Source: Candidatus Wolfebacteria bacterium
GTDB lineage: Bacteria > Patescibacteriota > Minisyncoccia > Phycocordibacterales > NVSU01
Assembly: GCA_002401345.1 (NCBI GenBank)
Contig: NVSU01000004.1
Span: 628-51,107 of the forward strand
DNA length: 50,480 nt
Direction of reading: 5' to 3'
Made by a program: the position numbers and the translations under genes. Each line of letters opens with the position of its first letter. Positions within the stretch are counted from its first letter, which is position 1. A model generated the notes under the pieces. That model did not search any database, was not told where the DNA came from, and worked only from the letters and a program-made list of their open reading frames with translations. This document shows positions 1-7,866 of the stretch, piece after piece.

Positions 1-678
1 ATATTCCGGAAGAACCTTGAATACAATTATGAGTGCAGTTAGTATTGCAAAACCACACAAGATTGACGCGACACCGGTACGTGTAACTGTTATAAAAATA
101 TACACCACTGTAGCTGGAACAATAAAGGCTGCATACGCAACTGCCAACCAATAGAGCGCTTTATTTTTCTTATTGTTCTTGTCACGCATGTGAAAGAAAA
201 TCATTGAGATTCCTATAATCAAAAATAGTAAATAATATGCACTGTGCAATAATTTATAGGAACCTAATGAATCAAATATGACAAAATTTCCTGTACATGA
301 TGTTGATATAAATATATCTGGAACAAAAATGATTATAAGTGAAAGAATCACCGCAATGATATACCCTATTTTTGTCCATATAGTTTTTTTAGTTATAAGT
401 GATATTAGGTGTACTCCTAGTATCGGCAGAAACGCTATACTTATAAATGCAATTTTTGACCAGAGGAGTGGTTGAACACCTTTACAGATTAAATATTCAG
501 ATAGCTGAAAAATTCCAAGGATGAATAATAGTAATGCAGAAAGACGACCAAACAAATTCATTCGATATTTTATGATGACATACAGTGCTAACACTATCTC
601 TATAATGAACGTGAGCAGCGTGACTAAGGGAGTGAAACAATATAATGTTATTGAGTTATTTTTCTTAGAACATTTCAT
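1..678 (-). CDS. Polytopic membrane protein, 3' end cut by window edge
   Basis: An open minus-strand frame runs from an ATG at 678 to the window edge without a stop, giving 226 codons. The translation is very hydrophobic, with about seven predicted membrane segments separated by short Lys/Arg-rich loops (for example a loop rich in K and N about residues 165-173), so an inner-membrane protein is likely. I do not recognise the family and see no catalytic motif. The start is the only ATG at the N-terminus and lies exactly at the end of the structured leader copy A (677-813): the terminal repeat itself supplies the AT of the start codon. No Shine-Dalgarno sequence is visible. The true C-terminus lies outside the window. 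Confidence 0.75.
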   Translation of the reverse strand, partial: MKCSKKNNSITLYCFTPLVTLLTFIIEIVLALYVIIKYRMNLFGRLSALLLFILGIFQLSEYLICKGVQPLLWSKIAFISIAFLPILGVHLISLITKKTIWTKIGYIIAVILSLIIIFVPDIFISTSCTGNFVIFDSLGSYKLLHSAYYLLFLIIGISMIFFHMRDKNNKKNKALYWLAVAYAAFIVPATVVYIFITVTRTGVASILCGFAILTALIIVFKVLPEY

Positions 679-813
679 CCCGTAGTGAAAAATGACATTG
701 CTCCTTCAAGAGCATGTGAATCAAAATTTAAATTATTTGTAAAGTTTCGAATTACGTTGTTCATATTAAAAATATAGTATCCAACTAATGTCATTTTCTA
801 CTACGGGATTCAT
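677..813 (-). promoter_or_regulatory. Family 1 structured leader/repeat, copy A
   Basis: A 133-bp element (677-809) reading on the minus strand towards the gene at 678. Its ends are inverted repeats (ATCCCGTAGTAGAAAATGAC and its near complement) able to form a helix of about 20 bp; a small hairpin with GCTC/GAGC arms lies near the 3' end. An ATG directly before it (811-813) opens a 15-codon mini-ORF (766-813) starting M-N-P-V-V-E-N. Nearly identical in sequence to copy B and related to copy C. The A and U of the downstream start codon are paired in the terminal helix. Confidence 0.75.
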
Positions 814-907
814 CGTATATATTCTATTATACCTTGAAACTTTCAATATCTACTACATACTGTTTCAACCTGTCCTCCTGTGGAGGGAACCTTGTGTGAA
901 TGAAAAT

Positions 908-934
908 AAAAAAAGCCCCCACAATGGAGGGCTT
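908..934 (-). terminator. Rho-independent terminator
   Basis: On the minus strand an AGCCCTCC...GGGGGCT hairpin is followed by a run of T (forward A run at 908-914). It lies just downstream of the small membrane protein gene ending at 962. Confidence 0.8.
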
Positions 935-961
935 TAAAAGTTTCAGATCAGTAGATCTTCA

Positions 962-1240
962 TTAACCAAGTTCAATATGACCTTTTTTGGAATGTATCTC
1001 CTTCCTGAGTTTTTTGCAGTGCCAGTGTTCATATATCAAGAATGGAGTGACAAGAAGCGCTACTACAATAAGACCAGTTGCTTCTGCAGCTTGATCCATA
1101 AACACAACAAGGGCAGCAACGAGACATAATCCAATGACTGCCAAAAGTAATTGATTTCTTGTTTGTTTAGAGTGCTTTAACAATCTATGCAGGCGTGACT
1201 CATTATCTTCTTGTTCTGAATGATTAGGTGATAAATCCAT
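962..1240 (-). CDS. Small membrane protein, unknown
   Basis: A 92-residue protein with a charged N-terminal third (acidic, then His/Lys/Arg rich), two hydrophobic segments about residues 32-50 and 54-70, and a basic C-terminal tail containing H, K and C. I do not recognise a family; small proteins of this two-helix type are frequent in Patescibacteria. It is a single-gene unit: a good promoter lies at 1283-1311 and a terminator directly follows the stop. Function unknown; an inner-membrane location is inferred only from hydrophobicity. Confidence 0.7.
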   Translation of the reverse strand: MDLSPNHSEQEDNESRLHRLLKHSKQTRNQLLLAVIGLCLVAALVVFMDQAAEATGLIVVALLVTPFLIYEHWHCKKLRKEIHSKKGHIELG

Positions 1241-1282
1241 ATTGTATTTAATTTAATGTTCAAAAATGTAATTTCTACGTGC

Positions 1283-1311
1283 AATATATCACGATATAAG
1301 TCCATTGTCAA
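1283..1311 (-). promoter_or_regulatory. Sigma70-type promoter for the 962-1240 gene
   Basis: On the minus strand TTGACA (1306-1311), a 17-nt spacer and TATATT (1283-1288). The start codon is about 42 nt downstream. Confidence 0.75.
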
Positions 1312-1374
1312 CATATCGTAATGGTTCAATAGCTTGGAATCACTTTTAGTAGTAAATTCAAATATATGTCATAT

Positions 1375-1403
1375 AAAAAAATAGTCCTGATTGCTCAGGA
1401 CTA
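1375..1403 (-). terminator. Rho-independent terminator
   Basis: Minus-strand hairpin TAGTCCTGA...TCAGGACTA followed by seven T residues, immediately after the stop of the 1411-1947 gene. Confidence 0.85.
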
Positions 1404-1410
1404 TAAAGTT

Positions 1411-1947
1411 TCAATTTGCACGAATGTTTGTTTTCCTATCAAATTCACATCGTTTTAATGGCTCAAGCGTTGGAGTAACATGTATCAATTTCTCCTCTTC
1501 ATCATTTCCCTCCTCTACATCAGGTCTGAGTTCAGTCTGAACAATATAGAAATTCATAATATTCCACTCATCACCTAATTCATGATTAAAGTCAGATCTA
1601 AGAATCTGCCATGATCCACCCTCAAATTCGAAATTAAATTCAATCTTTATTGCATCAATAATCTCTTCTATATCTTTGTCATCCACTACCAAAAGTATTG
1701 TCGGTTCCTGATATAGTTTTCCTAATACAGAATTTATGAGATCGCACCTAGTATAAAGGCTAGCCATAAAGTTAACTCGTGATCCAAATAACTGCTCGGA
1801 CAAATCAAAAATAATTTTCAACTTTTCCTGTCCTGCGATTACTTTTCTGAATTCTGGATTCATATACACTAAAGGTAAAATCTCTCTCGTTTCAAAATGA
1901 ATGTTTATTGTCTTACTGCCGTACGTTGCGATGAATATTCTTTTCAT
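1411..1947 (-). CDS. Hypothetical protein
   Basis: A 178-residue soluble protein with ATG start at 1947 and its own terminator at 1375-1403. It has a mixed alpha/beta character, an acidic stretch near residues 143-152 (EEGNDEEE) and a basic C-terminus. No signal peptide, membrane segment or recognisable motif. It stands alone between a promoter-bearing gap and the small membrane protein gene. I cannot assign a function; coding status rests on ORF length, clean start and a terminator at the right place. Confidence 0.6.
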   Translation of the reverse strand: MKRIFIATYGSKTINIHFETREILPLVYMNPEFRKVIAGQEKLKIIFDLSEQLFGSRVNFMASLYTRCDLINSVLGKLYQEPTILLVVDDKDIEEIIDAIKIEFNFEFEGGSWQILRSDFNHELGDEWNIMNFYIVQTELRPDVEEGNDEEEKLIHVTPTLEPLKRCEFDRKTNIRAN

Positions 1948-2064
1948 ATTAAAAAACTAAACGGTTTAAATCTTTTTCTAGAATATCATTGTTTATAGGA
2001 AATGTCAATTTTGGGAATTGTCTAAACTCCTTATTTTTTGGTACTCTGTACCTATACATCGTTA

Positions 2065-2191
2065 GATCCTGTAGTCCCGACGTCCCTAAAATGTCGGGAG
2101 TCGGGAAGCCGATCGTAGCATCGGCTCTCAGTTTGGTTAGAGTGCATCGTTGACATCGATGAGGTCAGAGGTTCAAGTCCTCTCAGGATCA
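2065..2191 (+). tRNA. tRNA-Val (GAC) with a 50-nt insertion before the D-arm
   Basis: The acceptor GATCCTG (2065-2071) pairs 7/7 with CAGGATC (2184-2190). D-stem CTCT/AGAG (2125-2128, 2139-2142), anticodon arm CATCG-TTGACAT-CGATG with anticodon GAC, and T-arm AGAGG-TTCAAGT-CCTCT are all intact; the discriminator is A and CCA is not encoded. Between nucleotide 10 (TAG, 2072-2074) and the D-stem lie 50 extra bases (2075-2124) that fold into two hairpins: TCCCGAC/GTCGGGA and GCCGAT/ATCGGC. Removing them leaves a normal 77-nt tRNA. The insertion is not in the anticodon loop, where bacterial group I introns sit. It could be an uncharacterised intervening sequence, a tolerated expansion, or inactivation. 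Confidence 0.75.
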
Positions 2192-2192
2192 C

Positions 2193-2330
2193 ATGAATCC
2201 CGTAGTAGAAAATAGCATTAGTGGGATACTATATTTTTAATATGAATAACATAATTCGAAACCTTGTAAATAATTTAAATTTCGGTTCACATGCTCTTGA
2301 AGGAGCAATGCCATTTTTCACTACGGGATG
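2193..2330 (+). promoter_or_regulatory. Family 1 structured leader/repeat, copy B
   Basis: A 133-bp element (2197-2329) beginning two bases after the tRNA-Val discriminator region. It has the same terminal inverted repeats as copy A, and the pair that is A-T in copies A and C is G-C here, a compensatory change. The mini-ORF 2193-2240 encodes 15 residues starting M-N-P-V-V-E-N, almost the same peptide as in copy A. The ATG at its 3' boundary (2328-2330) is the first codon of the mini-ORF of the next element, so copies B and D sit in tandem. Confidence 0.75.
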
Positions 2331-2454
2331 AATCCCGTTAGAGATCTAAACGCTATGTAGTGGACTTTACAGAGAATCTACAGATATAATAAAAACAATC
2401 AGAATTTATTACGCATTATACGGAAATCTTTGATTTCCTATCTCTAACGGGATG
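2328..2454 (+). promoter_or_regulatory. Family 1 relative (element D) before a duplicated tsaD start
   Basis: A different sequence with the same design: terminal inverted repeats ATCCCGTTAGAGAT / ATCTCTAACGGGAT (2332-2453, 14 bp), internal hairpins (TGTAG/CTACA; GGAAATC/GATTTCC at 2422-2438), a mini-ORF 2328-2360 starting M-N-P-V and ten codons long, and a 3' boundary that falls on an ATG (2452-2454) followed by the first codons of tsaD. Confidence 0.65.
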
Positions 2455-2589
2455 AAAATATTAAGTATAGAAACCCCAGTACCTCATCGCTTCGCGCTGG
2501 CTACTCGCCTCGCTAATGCTCTGGCGAAGCGGGCGGGGCAAGAAGTAGTGTTACAGATTAATATAAGAAAATTAGTAAAACACGATTGA
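2452..2589 (+). CDS. 45-codon leader ORF from a duplicated tsaD start
   Basis: The 23 bases 2452-2474 are identical to the first 23 bases of tsaD (2595-2617), so this ORF starts M-K-I-L-S-I-E-T like TsaD and then runs through a GC-rich palindromic stretch (CGCTTCGC...GCGAAGCG, about 2490-2530) to a TGA at 2587-2589, five bases before the tsaD ATG. It is probably a relic of an insertion into the tsaD start, and could act as a leader peptide coupled to tsaD. A free-standing function is unlikely. Confidence 0.5.
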   Translation: MKILSIETPVPHRFALATRLANALAKRAGQEVVLQINIRKLVKHD

Positions 2590-2594
2590 ACAAC

Positions 2595-3779
2595 ATGAAA
2601 ATATTAAGTATAGAAACAAGTTGTGATGAGACTGCATTAAGTATTATTGATGCAGGTGGTGAGTTAGATGCTCCTACATTCTCAATTCTATCTAATCAAA
2701 TTGCATCTCAAATAGAAATCCATAAAGAATATGGGGGTGTCTTCCCTGCACTTGCCAAACGTGAACATAGCAAAAATATACTACCGCTTTTGGAAAAAAC
2801 TCTGAATGATGCACATGTGATCAACTCTGGTAGCACAACTGTCAATGAAGACGCCCAAAAAAAAGCACATTCTATATTAGAGCGAGAAGATATGCTTTCA
2901 ACACAATTATTAGAATATGTGTCTTCTCATGAGATACCCGACATAGATCTTATAGCAGTCACGTACGGACCCGGTCTAGAACCTGCACTGTGGGTAGGAC
3001 TTAATTTTGCAAAAGCACTTTCAGTGCTATGGAATAAGACGCTTATCCCAGTAAATCATATGGAAGGACATTTGGTGTCTTCTCTACTTTCAATTGACAA
3101 TGATCCTACAGGTATACAAAAAATAAATAAAGTAGAATTTCCTGCGATTTCACTTCTTATTAGCGGTGGACATACGGAATTGGTGTTAGTAAAAAACTGG
3201 ATGGACTACACTATTTTAGGAGAAACTGTTGATGATGCAGTAGGAGAGGCATTTGATAAAGTGGCCCGTATGCTCGAGCTTCCTTATCCTGGTGGACCAG
3301 AAATTTCAAAACTTGCAGAAAAATCATCAACTTCTGATCTTGAAATCACTCTTCCTCGACCCATGATTAACTCAAAAGATTATAATTTTTCATTTTCAGG
3401 TCTCAAGACTGCTGTCTTATATAAACTAAAGGAGTTTCCCGAAATAACTGACGACATTAAAATAACAATTGCAAAAGAATTTCAAAATGCCGCCACTGAT
3501 GTTCTCATTAAAAAAACTATGCGTGCAGCAGATGAATATGGAGCAAAGACGATTCTTGTAGGAGGAGGCGTCGCCGCAAACACCCACATTAGAGAGACAT
3601 TAGAAAATGAGTCTGAAAACAGAGATCTTATGCTCCGTATACCACGAAAAGACATTGCAACGGATAATTCTATAATGATCGGTATGGCAGGATATTTTCG
3701 TTACTTGGGAAGTAAAAATGGGACAATAGATCTTCCTGACCCCCACCCACTTCGCGCCTGTGGGAATTTGGGATTATAA
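2595..3779 (+). CDS. tsaD: tRNA N6-adenosine threonylcarbamoyltransferase TsaD
   Basis: TsaD transfers the threonylcarbamoyl group made by TsaC/TsaB-type partners to A37 of ANN-decoding tRNAs in the cytoplasm. The protein opens with the nucleotide-binding ETSCDET motif, has the metal-binding HMEGH at about residues 155-159, then SGGHTELV and a C-terminal GGGVAANTHIR region. At 394 residues it is longer than the usual about 340; the extra lies near residues 75-120, between the ALAKREHSKNI and GPGLEP motifs. ATG 2595 is preferred over the TTG at 2586 because families start at M-K-I-L. A terminator follows directly. The start region is duplicated 143 bp upstream. Confidence 0.95.
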   Translation: MKILSIETSCDETALSIIDAGGELDAPTFSILSNQIASQIEIHKEYGGVFPALAKREHSKNILPLLEKTLNDAHVINSGSTTVNEDAQKKAHSILEREDMLSTQLLEYVSSHEIPDIDLIAVTYGPGLEPALWVGLNFAKALSVLWNKTLIPVNHMEGHLVSSLLSIDNDPTGIQKINKVEFPAISLLISGGHTELVLVKNWMDYTILGETVDDAVGEAFDKVARMLELPYPGGPEISKLAEKSSTSDLEITLPRPMINSKDYNFSFSGLKTAVLYKLKEFPEITDDIKITIAKEFQNAATDVLIKKTMRAADEYGAKTILVGGGVAANTHIRETLENESENRDLMLRIPRKDIATDNSIMIGMAGYFRYLGSKNGTIDLPDPHPLRACGNLGL

Positions 3780-3806
3780 AAACCCTTACATAAAAGTAAG
3801 GGTTTT
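3779..3806 (+). terminator. Terminator after tsaD
   Basis: Hairpin AACCCTTAC ataaaa GTAAGGGTTTT overlapping the last base of the stop codon. Both flanks carry A/T runs, so it may also serve the converging gene at 3865-4152. Confidence 0.8.
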
Positions 3807-3864
3807 GGATATACTTGATCTTTATAGGACCTCTTCATAGTCAACAAAAGGTTGATCAAAAAAT

Positions 3865-4152
3865 TTACCAGCTTTTTTGTCTACATTGATCGCACATATC
3901 ATCAATGTGATCAGTAGTAGTATCAGTGTTCATATTTGTATTAATTACGTATACTCCACATCCTCCACTACAATATCCTTCATATCTATTGTGTAGCAGA
4001 TATGGACTTGAAACAACAGTTATTATAGCCATAATAACTAAGGTACTTATAACAATTGATACAACAACAGCAATTAACGCTAAACCCGAAAAAAGAAAAA
4101 ACGATAGCACAAGACCAGCTAGACCCACAATAAATAGTACGATTTTTTTCAT
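3865..4152 (-). CDS. Small membrane protein with Cys-rich tail
   Basis: A 95-residue protein: two hydrophobic segments (about residues 4-22 and 24-50) followed by a soluble tail with CSGGC and, 25 residues later, CDQC, which could bind one zinc ion as a CxxxC/CxxC site. No family recognised. It has a consensus promoter at 4208-4236 and converges on tsaD. The opposite-strand frame of 80 codons in the same place lacks a promoter and is taken as a shadow. Confidence 0.6.
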   Translation of the reverse strand: MKKIVLFIVGLAGLVLSFFLFSGLALIAVVVSIVISTLVIMAIITVVSSPYLLHNRYEGYCSGGCGVYVINTNMNTDTTTDHIDDMCDQCRQKSW

Positions 4153-4207
4153 ATTCTGTGTATTTTAAAGTATTATTTGTTTCAAAAAACTCTATTTATT
4201 CATACAG

Positions 4208-4236
4208 ATAATACTATTCTATATACACACTGTCAA
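4208..4236 (-). promoter_or_regulatory. Promoter for the 3865-4152 gene
   Basis: Minus strand TTGACA (4231-4236), 17-nt spacer, TATTAT (4208-4213). Confidence 0.75.
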
Positions 4237-4312
4237 GAATTATCTGTATACGGGAACATAGGAAAACCTATTTTAGGATGTATATATTTTTGAATTATAA
4301 ACCTCTTTTCTT

Positions 4313-4341
4313 TTGAATAAAGCCTTATATTTTGCTATCAT
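4313..4341 (+). promoter_or_regulatory. Promoter of valS, predicts a leaderless mRNA
   Basis: TTGAAT (4313-4318), 17-nt spacer and TATCAT (4336-4341) with an upstream TG (extended -10). Transcription should begin about 4348, directly at the ATG 4349. The in-frame TTG at 4313, which would lengthen ValRS by 12 residues, is the -35 box itself. Confidence 0.6.
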
Positions 4342-4348
4342 TGAACAC

Positions 4349-7138
4349 ATGAACGATGATAATAAAGCGGACGATCCCAAAAAAGAAACTACATCTAAGT
4401 TCACAGATAAATTCTTAAAACCCTATGATTCCAAGGAAACTGAGGATCGTATATACAAACTCTGGGAGGAGAGTGGCTTTTTTAATCCTGATACCCTTAT
4501 AAAGGAGAATATTATCGATGCTGAGGCTGAGCCCTTCTCTATCGTACTTCCACCACCTAACGTTACGGGAACACTTCACACTGGACATGCTGCAATGCTC
4601 GCAATAGAAGATATAATGGTTCGATTTAATCGAATGAGAGGAAAAAAGGCATTATGGATCCCTGGAACAGACCATGCTGCAATTGCGACTCAATCACTCG
4701 TAGAAAAGCAACTCGCTAAAAAGAAGATACGGAGGCAAGACATAGGTCGTGAGGAATTTCTGAAACACGTTGATGCATTTGCCAGCGAATCACATGACAC
4801 GATCGTAAATCAGATTCGAAAAATGGGTGCGTCTATAGATTGGTCTCGCGAAGCATTTACACTTGATAATACTCGTGAAAAAGCTGTTCGTACTGCATTT
4901 AAAAGAATGTATGATGATGGATTGATTTATCGAGGATATAGAATTGTAAACTGGGATCCCAAGGGCCAAACAACTATTTCAGATGATGAGGTTCAACACG
5001 AGGACAGAAAGGCACACATGTATACCTTTAAATATTCTAAAGACTTCCCTATCTCAATTGCGACCACACGACCCGAAACAAAAGTTGGTGACACTGCTGT
5101 GGCAGTTCATCCTGATGATGACCGATATAAAAAATATATTGGTAACACCTATGAACTCGAATTTGCAGGTGTTCCCCTTTCAATACAAATTGTAGGAGAT
5201 GATAAAGTTGATCCAGAATTTGGAACTGGAGCAGTAGGAGTAACTCCTGCTCATAGTATGACCGACTGGGAAATAGCTCAGCGACATGACCTTCCAATGA
5301 AACAAGTGATCAATGAGTATGCAAAGATGATGGTAGATGCGCCAGAGCTCAAGGATAAGAAAACTACTGAGGCGAGGGAGATCATTGTGAAATGGCTCAC
5401 TGATGAGGAACTTCTCGAACATACAGAAGAAGTAGATCAAAGTATTTCTGTGGCTGAGCGTACAAATGGAATTATTGAGCCAATACCTAAATTACAATGG
5501 TTTATAGACGTACATAAAGAATTTACTCTCGCTAATTCACATATAGATGGAATAAAATCTGGTCAAAAGACATCACTAAAGGAGCTTATGCTTACTGTTG
5601 TTAAAAATGATCAAATCAAGATCATTCCCGAAAGATTTGAAAAAACATATTTTCATTGGATAGAAAATCTGCGTGACTGGAATATCTCGCGACAAATCTG
5701 GTATGGCCACAGAGTTCCTGTATGGTATGACAAGGATGATGCTATTCATCTTCAAGAGGAACATAACATTATTTTCATACGTCATGGACAAAGTGAAACT
5801 AATGCGAGTGGGATTATTGCAGGAAATACCGACACACCATTAACAGATAAGGGGCGAGCACAAGCACAAGATGAAGTTAAAAGCTTAAAGGAACGTAACA
5901 TTACGAAAATTATCTCCTCTGATCTAAGTCGATCAAAAGAAACCGCTGAGATTATAGGGCGTGAACTCGGCATTAAAGTTGAGTCATGGTGTGAATTGCA
6001 CGAAGTTGATGCAGGAGATATTCAAGGTACATTTAAGGATCCTGAAAATCATTTTCTACAAAGGGCACAAGATGCACACACAGGTGAAACATTAGAACAA
6101 ATTGAATATCGTGCGCGATTAATTATTGAGAAACTAAAATCTCTCAATGAAACTGGAAATGTACTTGTCGTCGGTCATGATGCATTTATTGCAATGATAT
6201 TTGGCGTGTGGAACAATGTTCCCAAAGAACGACTTATGGACCATATAAATAGCTGGAAGAGCTTGGACAATGCAAAAGGATTGGATGTTCAAATCTTAAC
6301 TGATCCCCAGGGAGAAGATTTAACACAAGACCCTGACACACTTGATACATGGTTCTCTTCTGGACTATGGACATTTTCAACACTCGGATGGCCTTCTCAA
6401 ACTGATGACCTCAAGACATATCACCCAACGAACGTACTGGAAACAGGACATGATTTGCTATTTTTCTGGATTGCACGAATGATTCTTATGACCACATATC
6501 TTCTGGGTGATATCCCCTTTCGAACAGTATACTTCCACGGACTTATTTTAGATAAAGATGGAAAGAAGATGAGTAAGTCTCGACCGGAGACTGCCATTGA
6601 TCCACTCATTGCAATAGAAAAATTTGGTGCTGACGCACTTCGTATGGCTATGATTGTTGGAGTGGGCCCAGGAAGCAGTAACACCCTCTCCGATGAGAAA
6701 ATTAAGGCGTATAAAAAATTTGCAAATAAACTTTGGAATGCAACACGATATGTACTTGAGAGTATAGGGGATTTTGATACGGAACGCACAGTCACACTTA
6801 CAAAGAAGCACGCGTCGTATATAGACGAATTACATGCGCTCGTAAATGAAATAACTAATGAAATGGAAGAATACAAATATTACCTCGTAGCAGAAAAACT
6901 CTATCACTATTTCTGGCATACGTTTGCAGATGTTATTATAGAAGAGAGCAAAGACCTACTTACACATGGTACTGAGGAGGAAAAACTGTCTGCTCACTAT
7001 ACACTTTGGACAATTCTGACCACACTTCTAAAACTACTTCATCCTTTTATGCCGTATGTCACAGAAGAAATTTGGGGAGCACTTCCGCATAACAAAACTC
7101 ATTTATTAATGGTCGAAAAATGGCCAATTCAAAAATAG
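4349..7138 (+). CDS. valS: Valyl-tRNA synthetase with inserted histidine-phosphatase domain
   Basis: Class I synthetase that charges tRNA-Val in the cytoplasm. The HIGH-type motif LHTGH lies near residue 75, the editing-domain TTRPETKVGDTAVAVHP near 235, and KMSKS near 739, followed by the anticodon-binding helical part ending at residue 929. Unusually, after GHRVPVWYDKDD the chain does not continue into the short, often zinc-binding connector but into about 160 residues (roughly 472-630) of a phosphoglycerate-mutase/histidine-phosphatase fold: RHGQSETN near 478, SDLSRSKETAEI, and VVGHDAFIA near 609. The synthetase resumes at DPDTLDTWFSS near 661. All phosphatase hallmarks (RHG, R of SR, second H) look intact. 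Start ATG 4349 is chosen from the promoter position. Confidence 0.95.
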   Translation: MNDDNKADDPKKETTSKFTDKFLKPYDSKETEDRIYKLWEESGFFNPDTLIKENIIDAEAEPFSIVLPPPNVTGTLHTGHAAMLAIEDIMVRFNRMRGKKALWIPGTDHAAIATQSLVEKQLAKKKIRRQDIGREEFLKHVDAFASESHDTIVNQIRKMGASIDWSREAFTLDNTREKAVRTAFKRMYDDGLIYRGYRIVNWDPKGQTTISDDEVQHEDRKAHMYTFKYSKDFPISIATTRPETKVGDTAVAVHPDDDRYKKYIGNTYELEFAGVPLSIQIVGDDKVDPEFGTGAVGVTPAHSMTDWEIAQRHDLPMKQVINEYAKMMVDAPELKDKKTTEAREIIVKWLTDEELLEHTEEVDQSISVAERTNGIIEPIPKLQWFIDVHKEFTLANSHIDGIKSGQKTSLKELMLTVVKNDQIKIIPERFEKTYFHWIENLRDWNISRQIWYGHRVPVWYDKDDAIHLQEEHNIIFIRHGQSETNASGIIAGNTDTPLTDKGRAQAQDEVKSLKERNITKIISSDLSRSKETAEIIGRELGIKVESWCELHEVDAGDIQGTFKDPENHFLQRAQDAHTGETLEQIEYRARLIIEKLKSLNETGNVLVVGHDAFIAMIFGVWNNVPKERLMDHINSWKSLDNAKGLDVQILTDPQGEDLTQDPDTLDTWFSSGLWTFSTLGWPSQTDDLKTYHPTNVLETGHDLLFFWIARMILMTTYLLGDIPFRTVYFHGLILDKDGKKMSKSRPETAIDPLIAIEKFGADALRMAMIVGVGPGSSNTLSDEKIKAYKKFANKLWNATRYVLESIGDFDTERTVTLTKKHASYIDELHALVNEITNEMEEYKYYLVAEKLYHYFWHTFADVIIEESKDLLTHGTEEEKLSAHYTLWTILTTLLKLLHPFMPYVTEEIWGALPHNKTHLLMVEKWPIQK

Positions 7139-7148
7139 AAATAATATA

Positions 7149-7835
7149 ATGACAACAGCACAAATCATAATTGCACTCATCGGAGGACTTATTCCCGCAC
7201 TGTTATGGCTCTGGTTCTGGTTACGTGAAGACAAGGAGAAGCCTGAACCGAAGGGACTTCTTTTGATAACATTCTTACTCGGTATGGCAGTCGTGGGTAT
7301 CGTACTTCCACTAGAAAGACTAGCCGATACACTTATACCGAATGCGACAGGTACACTTGTAGCATGGGCCTCAATAGAAGAACTTGCTAAATTTGCTGCA
7401 GCCGCCGTTATAGCACTTAGAACCAAATATGCAGATGAACCAGTAGATTTTCCAATATACTTGATGACTGCTGCTCTTGGTTTTGCAGCGCTTGAAAATG
7501 GACTCTTTCTCTTAAACCCAGCAGTGGTAAATGATGCTGCAGTGAGTTTTTTGACTGGTGACTTACGATTTCTCGGAGCAACCTTACTACATGCTGTTGC
7601 AAGTGCACTTATAGGTATATCAATAGGTCTTTCCTTCTATAAAGGCTGGTTCGCAAAAAAAGCATATGTTATTTTTGGAATAGTGGCCGCAATCGTCTTG
7701 CACAGTTTGTTTAATTTTTTTATAATGAGAGGAGGAGACAATTTTTTCAGTGTGTTTAGTTTCATCTGGGTTGTCTCAATCATAATAATATTTATTTTTG
7801 AAAAACTAAGACGAATGAGTCTCGTAACTGCATAA
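7149..7835 (+). CDS. PrsW-like intramembrane protease
   Basis: A 228-residue protein with about seven membrane segments. The PrsW/CAAX-like metal or glutamate motifs are visible in order: ASIEELAKFAA about residues 78-88, GFAALENGLF about 111-120, LLHAVASALIG about 142-152, and LHSLFNFF about 181-188. This family includes PrsW of Bacillus, which cleaves anti-sigma factors at membranes; here the substrate is unknown. The gene starts 11 bp after valS and is probably co-transcribed with it. rseP at 34968-36065 is another membrane protease of the window but is not linked. Confidence 0.75.
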   Translation: MTTAQIIIALIGGLIPALLWLWFWLREDKEKPEPKGLLLITFLLGMAVVGIVLPLERLADTLIPNATGTLVAWASIEELAKFAAAAVIALRTKYADEPVDFPIYLMTAALGFAALENGLFLLNPAVVNDAAVSFLTGDLRFLGATLLHAVASALIGISIGLSFYKGWFAKKAYVIFGIVAAIVLHSLFNFFIMRGGDNFFSVFSFIWVVSIIIIFIFEKLRRMSLVTA

Positions 7836-7866
7836 TTGTGGTTGCGTGATTTATTATTTAAACTAT

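Noticed and set aside
278-475. Plus-strand ORF of 65 codons near the left end
   Set aside because: It is antisense to a longer, strongly hydrophobic minus-strand frame that is open from 678 to the window edge; no promoter or ribosome-binding site of its own.
2065-2191. Group I intron in tRNA-Val
   Set aside because: The insert is only 50 bases, outside the anticodon loop, and has no catalytic core elements.
3926-4168. Plus-strand ORF of 80 codons opposite the 3865-4152 gene
   Set aside because: The minus-strand gene has a consensus promoter and a sensible membrane-protein sequence; the plus frame has neither.
6421-6876. 151-codon minus-strand ORF inside valS
   Set aside because: It lies wholly inside the conserved valS coding sequence and has shadow-like composition (rich in Ser and Ile).
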